From: UBA7672 sp047601145
Lineage (GTDB): Bacteria; Pseudomonadota; Alphaproteobacteria; Caulobacterales; Hyphomonadaceae
Reading direction: 5' to 3'
DNA length: 64,000 nucleotides
NCBI GenBank assembly: GCA_047601145.1
Contig: JASGJW010000001.1
Span: forward strand, 1,860,001 to 1,924,000
Shown piece by piece: positions 42,377 through 50,181 of this stretch (positions are counted from its first letter, which is position 1; every line of letters starts with the position of its first letter). Made by a program: the position numbers and the translations under genes. The notes beneath the pieces were generated by a model. The model was not told where the DNA came from. It was given only the letters and a program-made list of their open reading frames with translations, and ran no database searches.

Positions 42377-43419
42377 AACGCCCGGTTGACGCAGTGATCG
42401 GCAAGTTCGGCCAGATCATCATGGAACGCGCCGCGCGCCGCGCGGGCGAGGGCGGCTTGCGCCGCGGCTGATTCCACACGCGCTGTTTCCAGCGTGCGCT
42501 CCGCGGCCCCGGACGAACGGATCAGGTGGATGGCGTGAGCAAGATCGCTCTCGTGCTGGACACGTTCGCCCATCACGCGGTCCCAGAATTTGCGGTCGGC
42601 GGCATCCGCTGCTTCGCGCGCGTAAAGCACGGGCAGGGTCAGCTTGCCTTCCCGGAAGTCGTCTCCGACGGACTTGCCGATCACCGAGGTGAGCCCGCCA
42701 TAGTCGAGCAGGTCGTCGACGATCTGGAAGGCGCGGCCGAGACGGCGGCCGTATTCGCCCATCGCGTCGGAGATGGTCTCGTCGTTCGTGGCCGTGCACG
42801 CGCCGGCGCGGGCGGCGGCTTCGAACAGCGCCGCGGTTTTCGCCTCGACGATCGCCATGTATTCGTTGAAGGGAAGGTCGGTCTTGCCGATCGCTGCAAG
42901 CTGGCGAACCTCGCCTTCCGCGATCACGCACGAGGCGCGGCTGAGAATGTCGAGGATGCGAAGGTCCTTGGTCTCGGTCATCAGCGTGAACGAGCGCGCG
43001 AACAGGAAGTCGCCGACAAGGATCGAGGCCGAAGCGCCCCAGACGTTCTTCGCCGCCGCCTTGCCGCGGCGCAGGTCGCTGTCGTCGACCACGTCATCAT
43101 GGAGCAAGGTGGCCGTGTGGATGAACTCCACTGCCGCTGCGAGCTTGCAGACAGCCTCCCCGCCACGGCCGCCCACGGCGCGCGCGGAGGCGAGTGTCAG
43201 AACGGGACGCAGGCGCTTGCCGCCCGCCGCGATGAGGTAACCGGAAAGATCGGGAATGGTGGCGACGGGGCTGGCGGAGCGTTCGGCCAGGATCCGCTCA
43301 ACCTCGGCCAGCTCGGGGCCAAGGAGTGCAACCAGCCGGTCCATCGGCGTTGCAGGCGGGGACGCTTGCGTCTGGATTTCGGCGTAACCGGCCAATTCCA
43401 ATCCTTTAGCGCTTTCCAA
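42373..43419 (-). CDS. ispB: Polyprenyl (octaprenyl/decaprenyl) diphosphate synthase
   Basis: 348 residues if begun at the TTG at 43419; a plain ATG at 43344 is the main alternative. The first Asp-rich motif is LLHDDVVDDSDLRRG and the second is IVDDLLDYGGLTSVIGKSVG. AAGGKRLRPVLTLASARAVG binds isopentenyl diphosphate. It builds the ubiquinone side chain from IspE-pathway precursors and so supports ETF-QO. It is divergent from the DUF2007 gene at 43524. Confidence 0.93.
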   Translation of the reverse strand: MESAKGLELAGYAEIQTQASPPATPMDRLVALLGPELAEVERILAERSASPVATIPDLSGYLIAAGGKRLRPVLTLASARAVGGRGGEAVCKLAAAVEFIHTATLLHDDVVDDSDLRRGKAAAKNVWGASASILVGDFLFARSFTLMTETKDLRILDILSRASCVIAEGEVRQLAAIGKTDLPFNEYMAIVEAKTAALFEAAARAGACTATNDETISDAMGEYGRRLGRAFQIVDDLLDYGGLTSVIGKSVGDDFREGKLTLPVLYAREAADAADRKFWDRVMGERVQHESDLAHAIHLIRSSGAAERTLETARVESAAAQAALARAARGAFHDDLAELADHCVNRAF

Positions 43420-43523
43420 CCGCTTCCTAGGTCGCAGCTAATATACGATATTCGCCGCGTGAGAAGCTGGTCAAGAAATAGGAATTGGGACCCTCGCCAA
43501 CGGCGTGGCAAGTTGTCGCGAAA

Positions 43524-43766
43524 ATGATCGAAGTCCTCAGAACCAACAATCCGATCAGGCTCGATTACGCGATGGTCCTGCTGAAACAGGCGGGGTGCCA
43601 TCCCTTCGTGGCGGACCGGTTCATGGCGGCGGCCGAGGGCGGGATTCTCGCCTTCGAGCGCCGCGTTCTCGTCCCCGACGAATACGAGGGCAAGGCGAAG
43701 GACGTCCTGAAGCAGCTTGACGTCCCGCACGACCTTCCAGCCGAAGACCCGGCGGAGGACGTGTGA
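43524..43766 (+). CDS. DUF2007 family small protein
   Basis: 80 residues from ATG 43524. MIEVLRTNNPIRLDYAMVLL, KQAGCHPFVADRFMAAAEGG, ILAFERRVLVPDEYEGKAKD and VLKQLDVPHDLP are the standard DUF2007 segments, a small alpha/beta domain annotated in some databases as signal-transducing without proof. In alphaproteobacteria it is regularly found between the polyprenyl synthase and the TrmN6-like methylase, as here. Its last codons overlap the next start (GTGA). Confidence 0.85.
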   Translation: MIEVLRTNNPIRLDYAMVLLKQAGCHPFVADRFMAAAEGGILAFERRVLVPDEYEGKAKDVLKQLDVPHDLPAEDPAEDV

Positions 43767-44503
43767 TCGACAACCTGGTCACCTACGACCGCTTCCTTGC
43801 AGGGGCCGTCACAGTCGTTCAGCCTGCCCGGGGCTATCGCGCGGGGATGGACGCGGTGCTGCTCGCAGCCTCCTTGTCTGCCGGACAGGGTCAGTCGCTG
43901 GCCGAGGCCGGCAGCGGCGCCGGGGCAGCCCTGCTGTGCGCTGCGCATCGGCTGCCGGGCTGCCACTTCACCGGCTTCGAGCGCGACGCCGCCGCCATCG
44001 GCCTGGCCGGGCAGGGCATTGCCGCGAACAGCTTCGCCGAGCGCGTCGACATCCGCCCGCAGGATGTGGCCGAGCGGCCCTCCGCGCTGGAAAACGTCTA
44101 CGACCAGTCTTTCTCCAATCCGCCCTTCTTCGAGCCGGGCGCCGTTCGCGCGCCCGGTCCAGGCAAGGAAGCGGCCTACCTCGCCGATACCCCGCTCAAG
44201 TCCTGGATCCTGTTCCTCCATCACATTACCAAACCCGGCGGACGCATCACGCTGATCCACCGTGCGGCTGTGCTGGCTGACCTGCTGGAACTGCTGAACT
44301 CCCGGGCCGGTGAAATCGAAGTGTTGCCCATCCGCCCCACGCCGGGGGCCGAGGCAGGCCGTATCCTGGTGCGTGCACGAAAGGGGCTGCGCCGTGGGCC
44401 GGTGACCCTATATGATGGACTGGCGCTGCATGACGCCGCCAGAGGGCCCTATTCGGCCAGGGCGGCCGCCTGTTTCGACGGCGGCGCGCTGGAATGGAGA
44501 TAG
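43763..44503 (+). CDS. tRNA1(Val) A37 N6-methyltransferase-like protein (TrmN6 family)
   Basis: 246 residues, GTG start overlapping the upstream TGA by GTGA. The N6-adenine methylase catalytic motif is SFSNPPFFEPG (NPPF). Motif I LAEAGSGAGAALLCAAHRLP binds SAM, and HFTGFERDAAAIGLAGQGI carries the acidic ribose ligand. The C-terminal ALHDAARGPYSARAAACFDG is family-specific. It probably methylates A37 of a tRNA. A small membrane protein follows 6 bases downstream. Confidence 0.9.
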   Translation: MIDNLVTYDRFLAGAVTVVQPARGYRAGMDAVLLAASLSAGQGQSLAEAGSGAGAALLCAAHRLPGCHFTGFERDAAAIGLAGQGIAANSFAERVDIRPQDVAERPSALENVYDQSFSNPPFFEPGAVRAPGPGKEAAYLADTPLKSWILFLHHITKPGGRITLIHRAAVLADLLELLNSRAGEIEVLPIRPTPGAEAGRILVRARKGLRRGPVTLYDGLALHDAARGPYSARAAACFDGGALEWR

Positions 44504-44509
44504 ACCGCC

Positions 44510-44719
44510 ATGGGCGGCGTGATCTTTATCTTCCTCTTGGCGCTGGTGATCGTGATCCTGATCACGCCCGCCATCCGCGCCCGCTTCGGCGGCAAGCCGC
44601 CGCCATCCGATGGCGAACCGAACCAAGAAACGCCACACGAAGTGGTGATCCGCCGGCTCGATGACCACCGTGCCCGTCGGAACACACCTCGCGACGATGC
44701 GAGCGACAAGAAGACCTGA
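44510..44719 (+). CDS. Small single-helix membrane protein
   Basis: 69 residues with GGAG nine bases before the ATG. An N-terminal helix, MGGVIFIFLLALVIVILITP, is followed by a hydrophilic tail, IRARFGGKPPPSDGEPNQET and HEVVIRRLDDHRARRNTPRD. It lies 6 bases after the TrmN6-like gene, so it is probably translated with it. Function unknown. Confidence 0.65.
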   Translation: MGGVIFIFLLALVIVILITPAIRARFGGKPPPSDGEPNQETPHEVVIRRLDDHRARRNTPRDDASDKKT

Positions 44720-44828
44720 CCGCAGCTGCGCCCGGCTCTCGCCCCATCGCTGACTCATTCCGCGGCGAGCGTCTGCTCGTGGCTGCGCCGTCCTGCGACA
44801 AAGTGACGGGGCATCCTGCGCCGGAGCC

Positions 44829-44860
44829 CCCGCGCGCTTAAGTGGTTATCAACGCGCGGG
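44829..44860. other. Inverted repeat in the leader of a 29-codon gene
   Basis: CCCGCGCG (44829-44836) pairs with CGCGCGGG (44853-44860) around 16 bases that include CTTAAGTGGTTATCAA. It lies 16 bases before the tiny reading frame at 44877 and could be its leader hairpin or a terminator for the plus-strand operon. No U-run follows. Confidence 0.35.
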
Positions 44861-44876
44861 ACCGAGGTTCACGGCT

Positions 44877-44966
44877 ATGCAGGTCATCATTCAGGCAGCT
44901 TCGCTGATCATCGCTTTCGCGATCCTCGCGATCCTGGCCGTGCGTCCGAACGGTAGCCGCCGCTAG
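44877..44966 (+). CDS. Possible 29-residue membrane peptide
   Basis: ATG to TAG encodes MQVIIQAASLIIAFAILAIL followed by AVRPNGSRR: one hydrophobic helix and a positively charged end. GAGG lies about ten bases before the ATG. Codon choice is typical of the region. Small single-helix peptides of this kind are easily missed and often modulate membrane complexes, but this one is known only from its reading frame. Confidence 0.4.
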   Translation: MQVIIQAASLIIAFAILAILAVRPNGSRR

Positions 44967-44980
44967 CGCGTTTCCCGCGC

Positions 44981-46513
44981 TTACTTCACCAGCATCTGCA
45001 TGTTGCCGCGCACCTGCTCGGTCGAATGGGAAGCTGAGGCCATTGCGCCCGCCATTGCGCCAACGCCCTTGTCGATCGAGGTGACCGAGGTCGACGCCTG
45101 CTGCATCGTCGCCGAAATTTCCGACGTCGCCGATGACTGCTGCTGAACCGCAGCCGCGACCTGCGAGATGCTGGACGAGATCACCGTCACCGAACCCTGG
45201 ATTGCTTTCAGGGACGAAACGACATCCGCCGACACCGACTGCACGCCATGGATCTCGCTCGAGATCGTCTTGGTTGCCGCCGAAACCTGAGCCGCCAGCT
45301 GCTTCACTTCCGCCGCCACCACCGCAAAGCCGCGCCCGGCCTCGCCAGCGCGCGCCGATTCGATCGTGGCGTTGAGGGCGAGCAGGTTGATCTGCGAGGC
45401 GATGTCGTCGATCAGCTCGACGATCCCGGTCATCTGTTCGGCCGTCTTGGTCAGCGCCGCCGTGGAGGCGTCCGCGCCCTGCGTCAGGCGATGGGCCTCG
45501 TCCGCCGATGTCTTGGAAGCGGCCACGCTGGAAGAGATTTCGTTGATCGAGGCCGTCAGCTCTTCGGCTGCCGCCGCCACGCTCTGGATGGTTTCGGAGG
45601 TTTGTGTCGCTGCGCCGGCCACTTCGCTGGCCTGACGCGACACGCTGGAGATGCTCTCGGCAATACCTGAGAGGTCGCGTTCGATTTCGGCCGACAGTTT
45701 CTCGTTGCGCAACCGCTTTTCCACCATCGCCGTGATGTCGGTGGCGTATTTCACGACCTTGACGGGTACGCCGTCAGCATTCTTGATCGGGTTGTAGCTG
45801 GCCTGGATCCAGATCGTGCGCCCGCCATTGCCGACGCGCTTGTATTCCGCCGCCTGGAACTCCCCGCGCCGCAGGCTTTCCCAGAACTGTGCATATTCCG
45901 TGCTCGAGCCGTAGGCAGGCTCGACGAACATCCGGTGATGCCGGCCCTTGATGTCGGAGAGGGCATACCCGACGGCGTTGCAGAAGTTGGGGTTGGCGGT
46001 GATGATCGTGCCGTCGAGATTGAACTCGATGACGGCCTGGGAGCGGTTGATCGCTTCAAGCTGGCCCGTCGCATCGATCATCTTTGATTTCTGCTCGGTG
46101 ATGTCGGTCGCGAACTTCACCACGCGCACGACTTTCCCCGAACCGTCCATGATCGGGTTGTAGCTGGCCTGCAGCCAGATCTCGCGATTGCCTTTGGCGA
46201 AACGCTTGAATTCGCCGGCAACGTATTCGCCCCGGTTCAGCCGCTCCCAGAAGCGCCGGTAATCGTCACTCGCGCCATAGGCCGGTTCGGCGAAAATCCG
46301 GTGGTGCTTTCCCTGGATTTCGTCGAGCGCGTAGCCCATGGCGGACGAGAAATTGGCGTTCGCGGTGATGATCGTCCCATCCGGATTGAACTCGATGACA
46401 GCCATTGCACGGTCGATCGCGTTGATCATGCCAGAGACATCGCGGCTCGGCGCGGGCGGAAGAGCGGGGAGGACGGGAGAGGCAACAGGACGGGGTTTGA
46501 ATGCGGCAAGCAT
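44981..46513 (-). CDS. PAS-PAS methyl-accepting chemotaxis-type receptor, cytosolic
   Basis: 510 residues, no transmembrane helices. Two PAS domains repeat the same blocks: IEFNPDGTIITANANFSSAM with HHRIFAEPAYGASDDYRRFW (about 42-90) and IEFNLDGTIITANPNFCNAV with HHRMFVEPAYGSSTEYAQFW (about 160-210). Each ends in a QASYNPI...VKFATDIT-type strand (VKYATDIT in the second). The signalling tip is IELIDDIASQ-like: IVELIDDIASQINLLALNAT, IESARAGEAGRGFAVVAAEV. It resembles BdlA-type cytosolic transducers. No che genes lie within the window. A 15-bp palindrome sits just upstream. Confidence 0.92.
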   Translation of the reverse strand: MLAAFKPRPVASPVLPALPPAPSRDVSGMINAIDRAMAVIEFNPDGTIITANANFSSAMGYALDEIQGKHHRIFAEPAYGASDDYRRFWERLNRGEYVAGEFKRFAKGNREIWLQASYNPIMDGSGKVVRVVKFATDITEQKSKMIDATGQLEAINRSQAVIEFNLDGTIITANPNFCNAVGYALSDIKGRHHRMFVEPAYGSSTEYAQFWESLRRGEFQAAEYKRVGNGGRTIWIQASYNPIKNADGVPVKVVKYATDITAMVEKRLRNEKLSAEIERDLSGIAESISSVSRQASEVAGAATQTSETIQSVAAAAEELTASINEISSSVAASKTSADEAHRLTQGADASTAALTKTAEQMTGIVELIDDIASQINLLALNATIESARAGEAGRGFAVVAAEVKQLAAQVSAATKTISSEIHGVQSVSADVVSSLKAIQGSVTVISSSISQVAAAVQQQSSATSEISATMQQASTSVTSIDKGVGAMAGAMASASHSTEQVRGNMQMLVK

Positions 46514-46531
46514 GATGTGTCATCCTTGGTA

Positions 46532-46546
46532 TATGCTATTAGCATA
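46532..46546. promoter_or_regulatory. 15-bp palindrome upstream of the chemoreceptor gene
   Basis: TATGCTA (46532-46538), one T, and TAGCATA (46540-46546) form a perfect dyad 18 bases before the receptor's start codon, and 113 bases before glyQ on the other strand. It is AT-rich in a GC-rich context, a good candidate for an operator or a promoter -10 region. Confidence 0.45.
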
Positions 46547-46658
46547 AATGCCGCAGATGGCTTAACCGAGTGTTGATTCCCGCGGGGCTCGTCCGGTCAT
46601 CGTGGGCCGGGATGACAAGTCGGGAGACTGACCCTAGGGAGAGGCGCAGGAGACACGC

Positions 46659-47570
46659 ATGCCCGCCAAACCCGCCGTCCTGAAGCGCGAGATCGTCAAA
46701 CCGAAAAGCTTCCAGGAGATCATCCTGAAGCTGTCGGCTTACTGGTCGTCCAAGGGCTGCGCGATCCTCCAGCCCTACGACATGGAAGTGGGCGCGGGCA
46801 CGCTGCACCCGGCGACGACGCTGCGCGCGCTCGGGCCGAAGCCCTGGTACGCCGCTTATCCGCAGCCCTCGCGCCGCCCGAAGGATGGCCGCTATGGCGA
46901 GAACCCGAACCGGCTGCAGCACTATTACCAGTACCAGGTCATCCTGAAGCCGAACCCGCCTGACATCCAGGATCTCTATCTTGAGAGCCTCTACGAGATC
47001 GGCATCGATCCCACTGTCCACGACATTCGCTTCGTCGAGGACGACTGGGAGAACCCCACTGTCGGCGCCTGGGGTCTGGGCTGGGAAGTCTGGTGCGACG
47101 GGATGGAAGTCTCGCAGTTCACATACTTCCAGCAGGTCGGCGGCCTCGACGTGCGCCCCGTCTCGGGCGAGCTCACATACGGCCTCGAACGTCTCGCCAT
47201 GTACGTGTTCGGCCTCGACCGCGTCTACGACCTGCCGTTCAACGATCCGCAGTCGGAATTCCCGCTGACCTATGGCGACGTCTATCTCGCCAACGAGCAG
47301 CAGCAGTCCGCCTACAATTTCGAGCACGCCGACACCGAAGTACTCCAGCGCTGGTTCAGCGACTGCGAGAAGGTCTGCAAGAAACTCCTTGGCCTCGAAA
47401 AGCCGCTGCCGCTTCCCGCCTACGAGCAGGCGCTGAAGGCCTCGCACATCTTCAACCTGCTCGACGCCCGCGGCGTTATCTCACCTACCGAGCGCCAGAG
47501 CTTCATCGCCCGCGTCCGCGACCTGGCGAAGGGCAGTGCAGAGGCCTGGGAAAAATCCCAGAGCGCATGA
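46659..47570 (+). CDS. glyQ: Glycyl-tRNA synthetase alpha subunit
   Basis: 303 residues. GlyQ carries the class II catalytic core of the alpha2-beta2 synthetase. Landmarks are SFQEIILKLSAYWSSKGCAI, QPYDMEVGAGTLHPATTLRA, PWYAAYPQPSRRPKDGRYGE, NPNRLQHYYQYQVILKPNPP and FVEDDWENPTVGAWGLGWEV. It ends in TGA overlapping the next ATG. In many genomes glyS follows at once; here the beta subunit begins 8 kb away at 55609. Confidence 0.97.
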   Translation: MPAKPAVLKREIVKPKSFQEIILKLSAYWSSKGCAILQPYDMEVGAGTLHPATTLRALGPKPWYAAYPQPSRRPKDGRYGENPNRLQHYYQYQVILKPNPPDIQDLYLESLYEIGIDPTVHDIRFVEDDWENPTVGAWGLGWEVWCDGMEVSQFTYFQQVGGLDVRPVSGELTYGLERLAMYVFGLDRVYDLPFNDPQSEFPLTYGDVYLANEQQQSAYNFEHADTEVLQRWFSDCEKVCKKLLGLEKPLPLPAYEQALKASHIFNLLDARGVISPTERQSFIARVRDLAKGSAEAWEKSQSA

Positions 47571-47938
47571 ACCGGCGCATCTACGCAGTTTGCGCGCTCG
47601 GCCTGTTCGTCATCGAAGTGCTGATCGCCCTGTTTGTGCGCGACACGTTCGTCCGCCCCTATGTTGGCGATGCGCTGGCGGTCGCGTTCGTCTATTGCGG
47701 TCTTCGCGCCGTTACCCCGCTGCGTCTCTGGTCCGCGCTCGCGATCAGCTACGCCATCGCCTGCGCCGTCGAGACAGCCCAATATCTCCATGTGCTTGAC
47801 CATATAGGCCTCGCCAACAACGCGATCGCACGCACGATCCTCGGCTACGGCTTCGAGTTGGCCGACTTCTTTGCCTACGCGGCGGGCGCAGCAGGCGTGC
47901 TTGTCGTAGAGGCGGTGCTGCGCCGTCTCTCTTTATAG
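47567..47938 (+). CDS. DUF2809 family membrane protein
   Basis: 123 residues starting MNRRIYAVCALGLFVIEVLI. Four helices with the DUF2809 elements VRDTFVRPYVGDALAVAFVY (the Arg-x-Tyr-x-GD turn) and IACAVETAQYLHVLDHIGLA. No function is known. Its ATG overlaps the glyQ stop (ATGA), so it is co-translated with glyQ; similar small genes sit behind glyQ in related bacteria. Confidence 0.85.
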   Translation: MNRRIYAVCALGLFVIEVLIALFVRDTFVRPYVGDALAVAFVYCGLRAVTPLRLWSALAISYAIACAVETAQYLHVLDHIGLANNAIARTILGYGFELADFFAYAAGAAGVLVVEAVLRRLSL

Positions 47939-47985
47939 CCTTCTCCCGATCCGCTATTGTCGATCATCGAGCCACGGGGGTGGAC

Positions 47986-48744
47986 ATGATCCGGTATCTG
48001 ACAATCGCTGCTCTTCTTGCGAGCGCATCGCCCGCGCTGGCTCAGCCGTGCAAGATCACCCGCAAGGACGGCGGCCTCGAAAGCTTCGCCTCGGCGACCA
48101 TCAACGGCATCGCCGCAAATTCCGTTCTCTACTGGCAGGGCCCGCGCCTGTTCGATCTCAAGATCGATCCCGCGGCCAAGGCGCTGGGTTACACCTTCAA
48201 GGACAATGGCAAGGCAGGGCTCTACATTTACCGCACTGGCAAATCGGTCGACGGCAAGGACTGGATGCAGCCCGGCTCCGTCGCCACGGACATGGCCGGG
48301 TTCGATATCGACTGGCCGCGCTTCTTCCTGAAGAAGGACATGGTGAAGTCGATCGGCGTCGAACTGAAGGTCGACAAGGAGATGGGCGAGCGTGACGTGA
48401 TCACCAAGCTCAAGGACGGTCAGGCGCGCGATGGCTTCGCGCGTCCGCTGGACTTTGCCTTCAGCAGCCCACGAAAGCTTTACTGGTTCTCCGAAGGGGG
48501 CGATGAAGATGAGGAGATCGAAATCGAGGACGCGTGGCGCGCGGCGATCAGCCCAGGAAAGCAGATGGTCGTGGATTTCTACGACGCCACCCTGAATTTC
48601 TACAACAACAAGCTCGCCAAAACGAAGATCGCGACAGCGACGCTGACTTTTCCGGCGGACGAAGTCTTCCAGACGCGCTACGTCGCCGACTTCACGGCGC
48701 TGCGAAAGGCGTTCACTGAAAAACGCTGCGAAGCCCCGAAATAG
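47986..48744 (+). CDS. Secreted protein of unknown function
   Basis: 252 residues from ATG 47986 (a GTG two codons earlier is possible). The signal peptide MIRYLTIAALLASASPALA ends in AQ. The mature part has strands and charged turns, with KITRKDGGLESFASATINGI, FLKKDMVKSIGVELKVDKEM, a strongly acidic loop EGGDEDEEIEIED, and YNNKLAKTKIATATLTFPAD. One Cys pair (PCKITR and EKRCEAPK) may form a disulfide bridging the termini. The family is not recognised. Confidence 0.75.
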   Translation: MIRYLTIAALLASASPALAQPCKITRKDGGLESFASATINGIAANSVLYWQGPRLFDLKIDPAAKALGYTFKDNGKAGLYIYRTGKSVDGKDWMQPGSVATDMAGFDIDWPRFFLKKDMVKSIGVELKVDKEMGERDVITKLKDGQARDGFARPLDFAFSSPRKLYWFSEGGDEDEEIEIEDAWRAAISPGKQMVVDFYDATLNFYNNKLAKTKIATATLTFPADEVFQTRYVADFTALRKAFTEKRCEAPK

Positions 48745-48762
48745 CGTGCCATACTCCGCGTG

Positions 48763-49185
48763 ATGTTGCGTTTGTTCTGGTTCATCCTGCTCCACCTTCT
48801 CGGCCTCGCCTGCATCGCGGCCGATGTGGCGATTGTCGGCTCGATCGGGCAGTTCGATCTTGGATGGACGGGCTGGCTCGCGATCGGCTTCTACTGGTGG
48901 CTGGCTGTCGGCGTGGCGATGGGATGGAAGCGTTTCGTCGGCCGTCCCATCAGGCTGGTCATCCTCGGCTTCTACGTGATGGCGACATTCCTGCTGCTCG
49001 GCCTGGGATTCTCCCAGAGGATGAGCGCGCCTTCGCTGCTGCTGGCCTTCGCGCCCCTGGCGACCGCCCTGGCCGGCCGCATCATTCTCGACATCGTGAC
49101 GCACGCGCGTAAGCCGAAGCCGAAACCCGCGCCGGCTCCGCCGCCCCAACCGCGCACCGTGCACGACACGCTGTTCAAGCCGTAA
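48763..49185 (+). CDS. Four-helix membrane protein, unknown
   Basis: 140 residues. Hydrophobic segments are at LFWFILLHLLGLACIAADVA, GWTGWLAIGFYWWLAVGVAM, IRLVILGFYVMATFLLLGLG and LLLAFAPLATALAGRIILDI. A Lys-Pro-Ala tail (KPKPKPAPAPPPQPRT) ends in HDTLFKP. It follows the secreted protein with an 18-base gap. No homologue group is recognised. Confidence 0.7.
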   Translation: MLRLFWFILLHLLGLACIAADVAIVGSIGQFDLGWTGWLAIGFYWWLAVGVAMGWKRFVGRPIRLVILGFYVMATFLLLGLGFSQRMSAPSLLLAFAPLATALAGRIILDIVTHARKPKPKPAPAPPPQPRTVHDTLFKP

Positions 49186-49390
49186 CAGGCGGCGGCGGTT
49201 TCGGTGAGGCTGGCGGATCGCTCACCGGATCTGGCGGAATCTCGATGGGCCGCGGCGTCGGCGGCGCGACGGGGTCTCGTTCCGGCTCTGGTCCGGGAGG
49301 AACGGGCGTCGGGAGAGGTTCTTCCGGCGGCAAAGGAGAGGATGCGTTCATCCTGTTCCAACGCATCCGCGCCAGTCTTGTTTCCCACAT
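49175..49390 (-). CDS. Possible proline-rich small protein
   Basis: A minus-strand frame from ATG 49390 (GGGAG just upstream) encodes 71 residues, MWETRLARMRWNRMNASSPL, then a Pro-Glu-Asp-rich run with PEEPLPTPVPPGPEPERDPV. The opposite strand here otherwise has no gene between 49185 and 49434, so this could be what fills the gap. Proline-rich small proteins are often mispredicted, so the call is tentative. Confidence 0.35.
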   Translation of the reverse strand: MWETRLARMRWNRMNASSPLPPEEPLPTPVPPGPEPERDPVAPPTPRPIEIPPDPVSDPPASPKPPPPVTA

Positions 49391-49433
49391 CAAGCTCCCG
49401 CATGGTCGTGACTGTAAAAAGGGGGGAGAGGAC

Positions 49434-49778
49434 ATGCGTATCCCGGCAGGACTGGTTCTCGCGGCAATGCTCATGTGCGGCTCGGCCGCCATCGCTCAGG
49501 ATAATCCACCGGCCGAATGCACGCCTGCGGCCGTGCCGGCGCGCGTGATCATCACGCCGCCAACCAAGCCGGCCACCCCCGCTTGTGCGGCGAAGAACAT
49601 CTGCTCGAAGGCGGTCGCGGACCAGTTCAATGCCTCGATTGTCGCTTACAACAAGGCCATCCGGCTCACCAACGAAGCCGTCGGCGCCTACGCAGATGCG
49701 CTGAATAACTACGCCCGCGATGCCGGCCGCTATTCGATGTGCGAGATCGATCGCTTAAACGCCCTGGTCTCGAACTAG
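49434..49778 (+). CDS. Small secreted protein with four cysteines
   Basis: 114 residues after GGGGGGAGAG. The signal peptide MRIPAGLVLAAMLMCGSAAI ends AQ. The mature 92 residues contain CTPAAVPARVIITPPTKPAT, CAAKNICSKAVADQFNASIV (two Cys seven apart), a helical AYNKAIRLTNEAVGAYADAL and a final SMCEIDRLNAL. Four Cys in the mature chain fit two disulfides. Function unknown. Confidence 0.7.
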   Translation: MRIPAGLVLAAMLMCGSAAIAQDNPPAECTPAAVPARVIITPPTKPATPACAAKNICSKAVADQFNASIVAYNKAIRLTNEAVGAYADALNNYARDAGRYSMCEIDRLNALVSN

Positions 49779-49800
49779 GACCGTTCTCGCAGGAGCCGTG

Positions 49801-50172
49801 ATGACGCCGCGCCCCGTCTCCATCGCCGAAAAGTTCGCGCTGTTCTCCGAGCCCTGGAGCCCCAAGCGCGTCGGGCGCGTCGACGACCACGATGTCCGCC
49901 TCGTGCGGCTGGAGGGCGAATTCCACTGGCATCATCATGCGGACGCGGACGAGATGTTCCTCGTCGTCGGCGGCGTCCTGCGCATGCACTTCCGCGATCG
50001 CCACGAGGATATCGGCCCGGGCGCCTTCATCATCGTTCCGAAAGGAACCGAGCACAAACCCGAAGCCCTCGGCGGAGAATGCCAGGTCGTCCTGTTCGAG
50101 AAGTCCGAAGTCGTGAACACCGGCGACGGCGTCCTCAATGAACGCACCGTCGCCGAGCCGGACAATATCTAG
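49801..50172 (+). CDS. Cupin domain protein
   Basis: 123 residues. The cupin motif 1 is LEGEFHWHHHADADEMFLVV, with His and Glu metal ligands and GGVLRMHF following, and motif 2 is GPGAFIIVPKGTEHKPEALG. A single small barrel with no partner domain, of the kind that acts as an isomerase or binding protein. Start at ATG after AGGAG. It stands alone, convergent with the SDR gene. Confidence 0.88.
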   Translation: MTPRPVSIAEKFALFSEPWSPKRVGRVDDHDVRLVRLEGEFHWHHHADADEMFLVVGGVLRMHFRDRHEDIGPGAFIIVPKGTEHKPEALGGECQVVLFEKSEVVNTGDGVLNERTVAEPDNI

Positions 50173-50181
50173 CCCTTCAAT

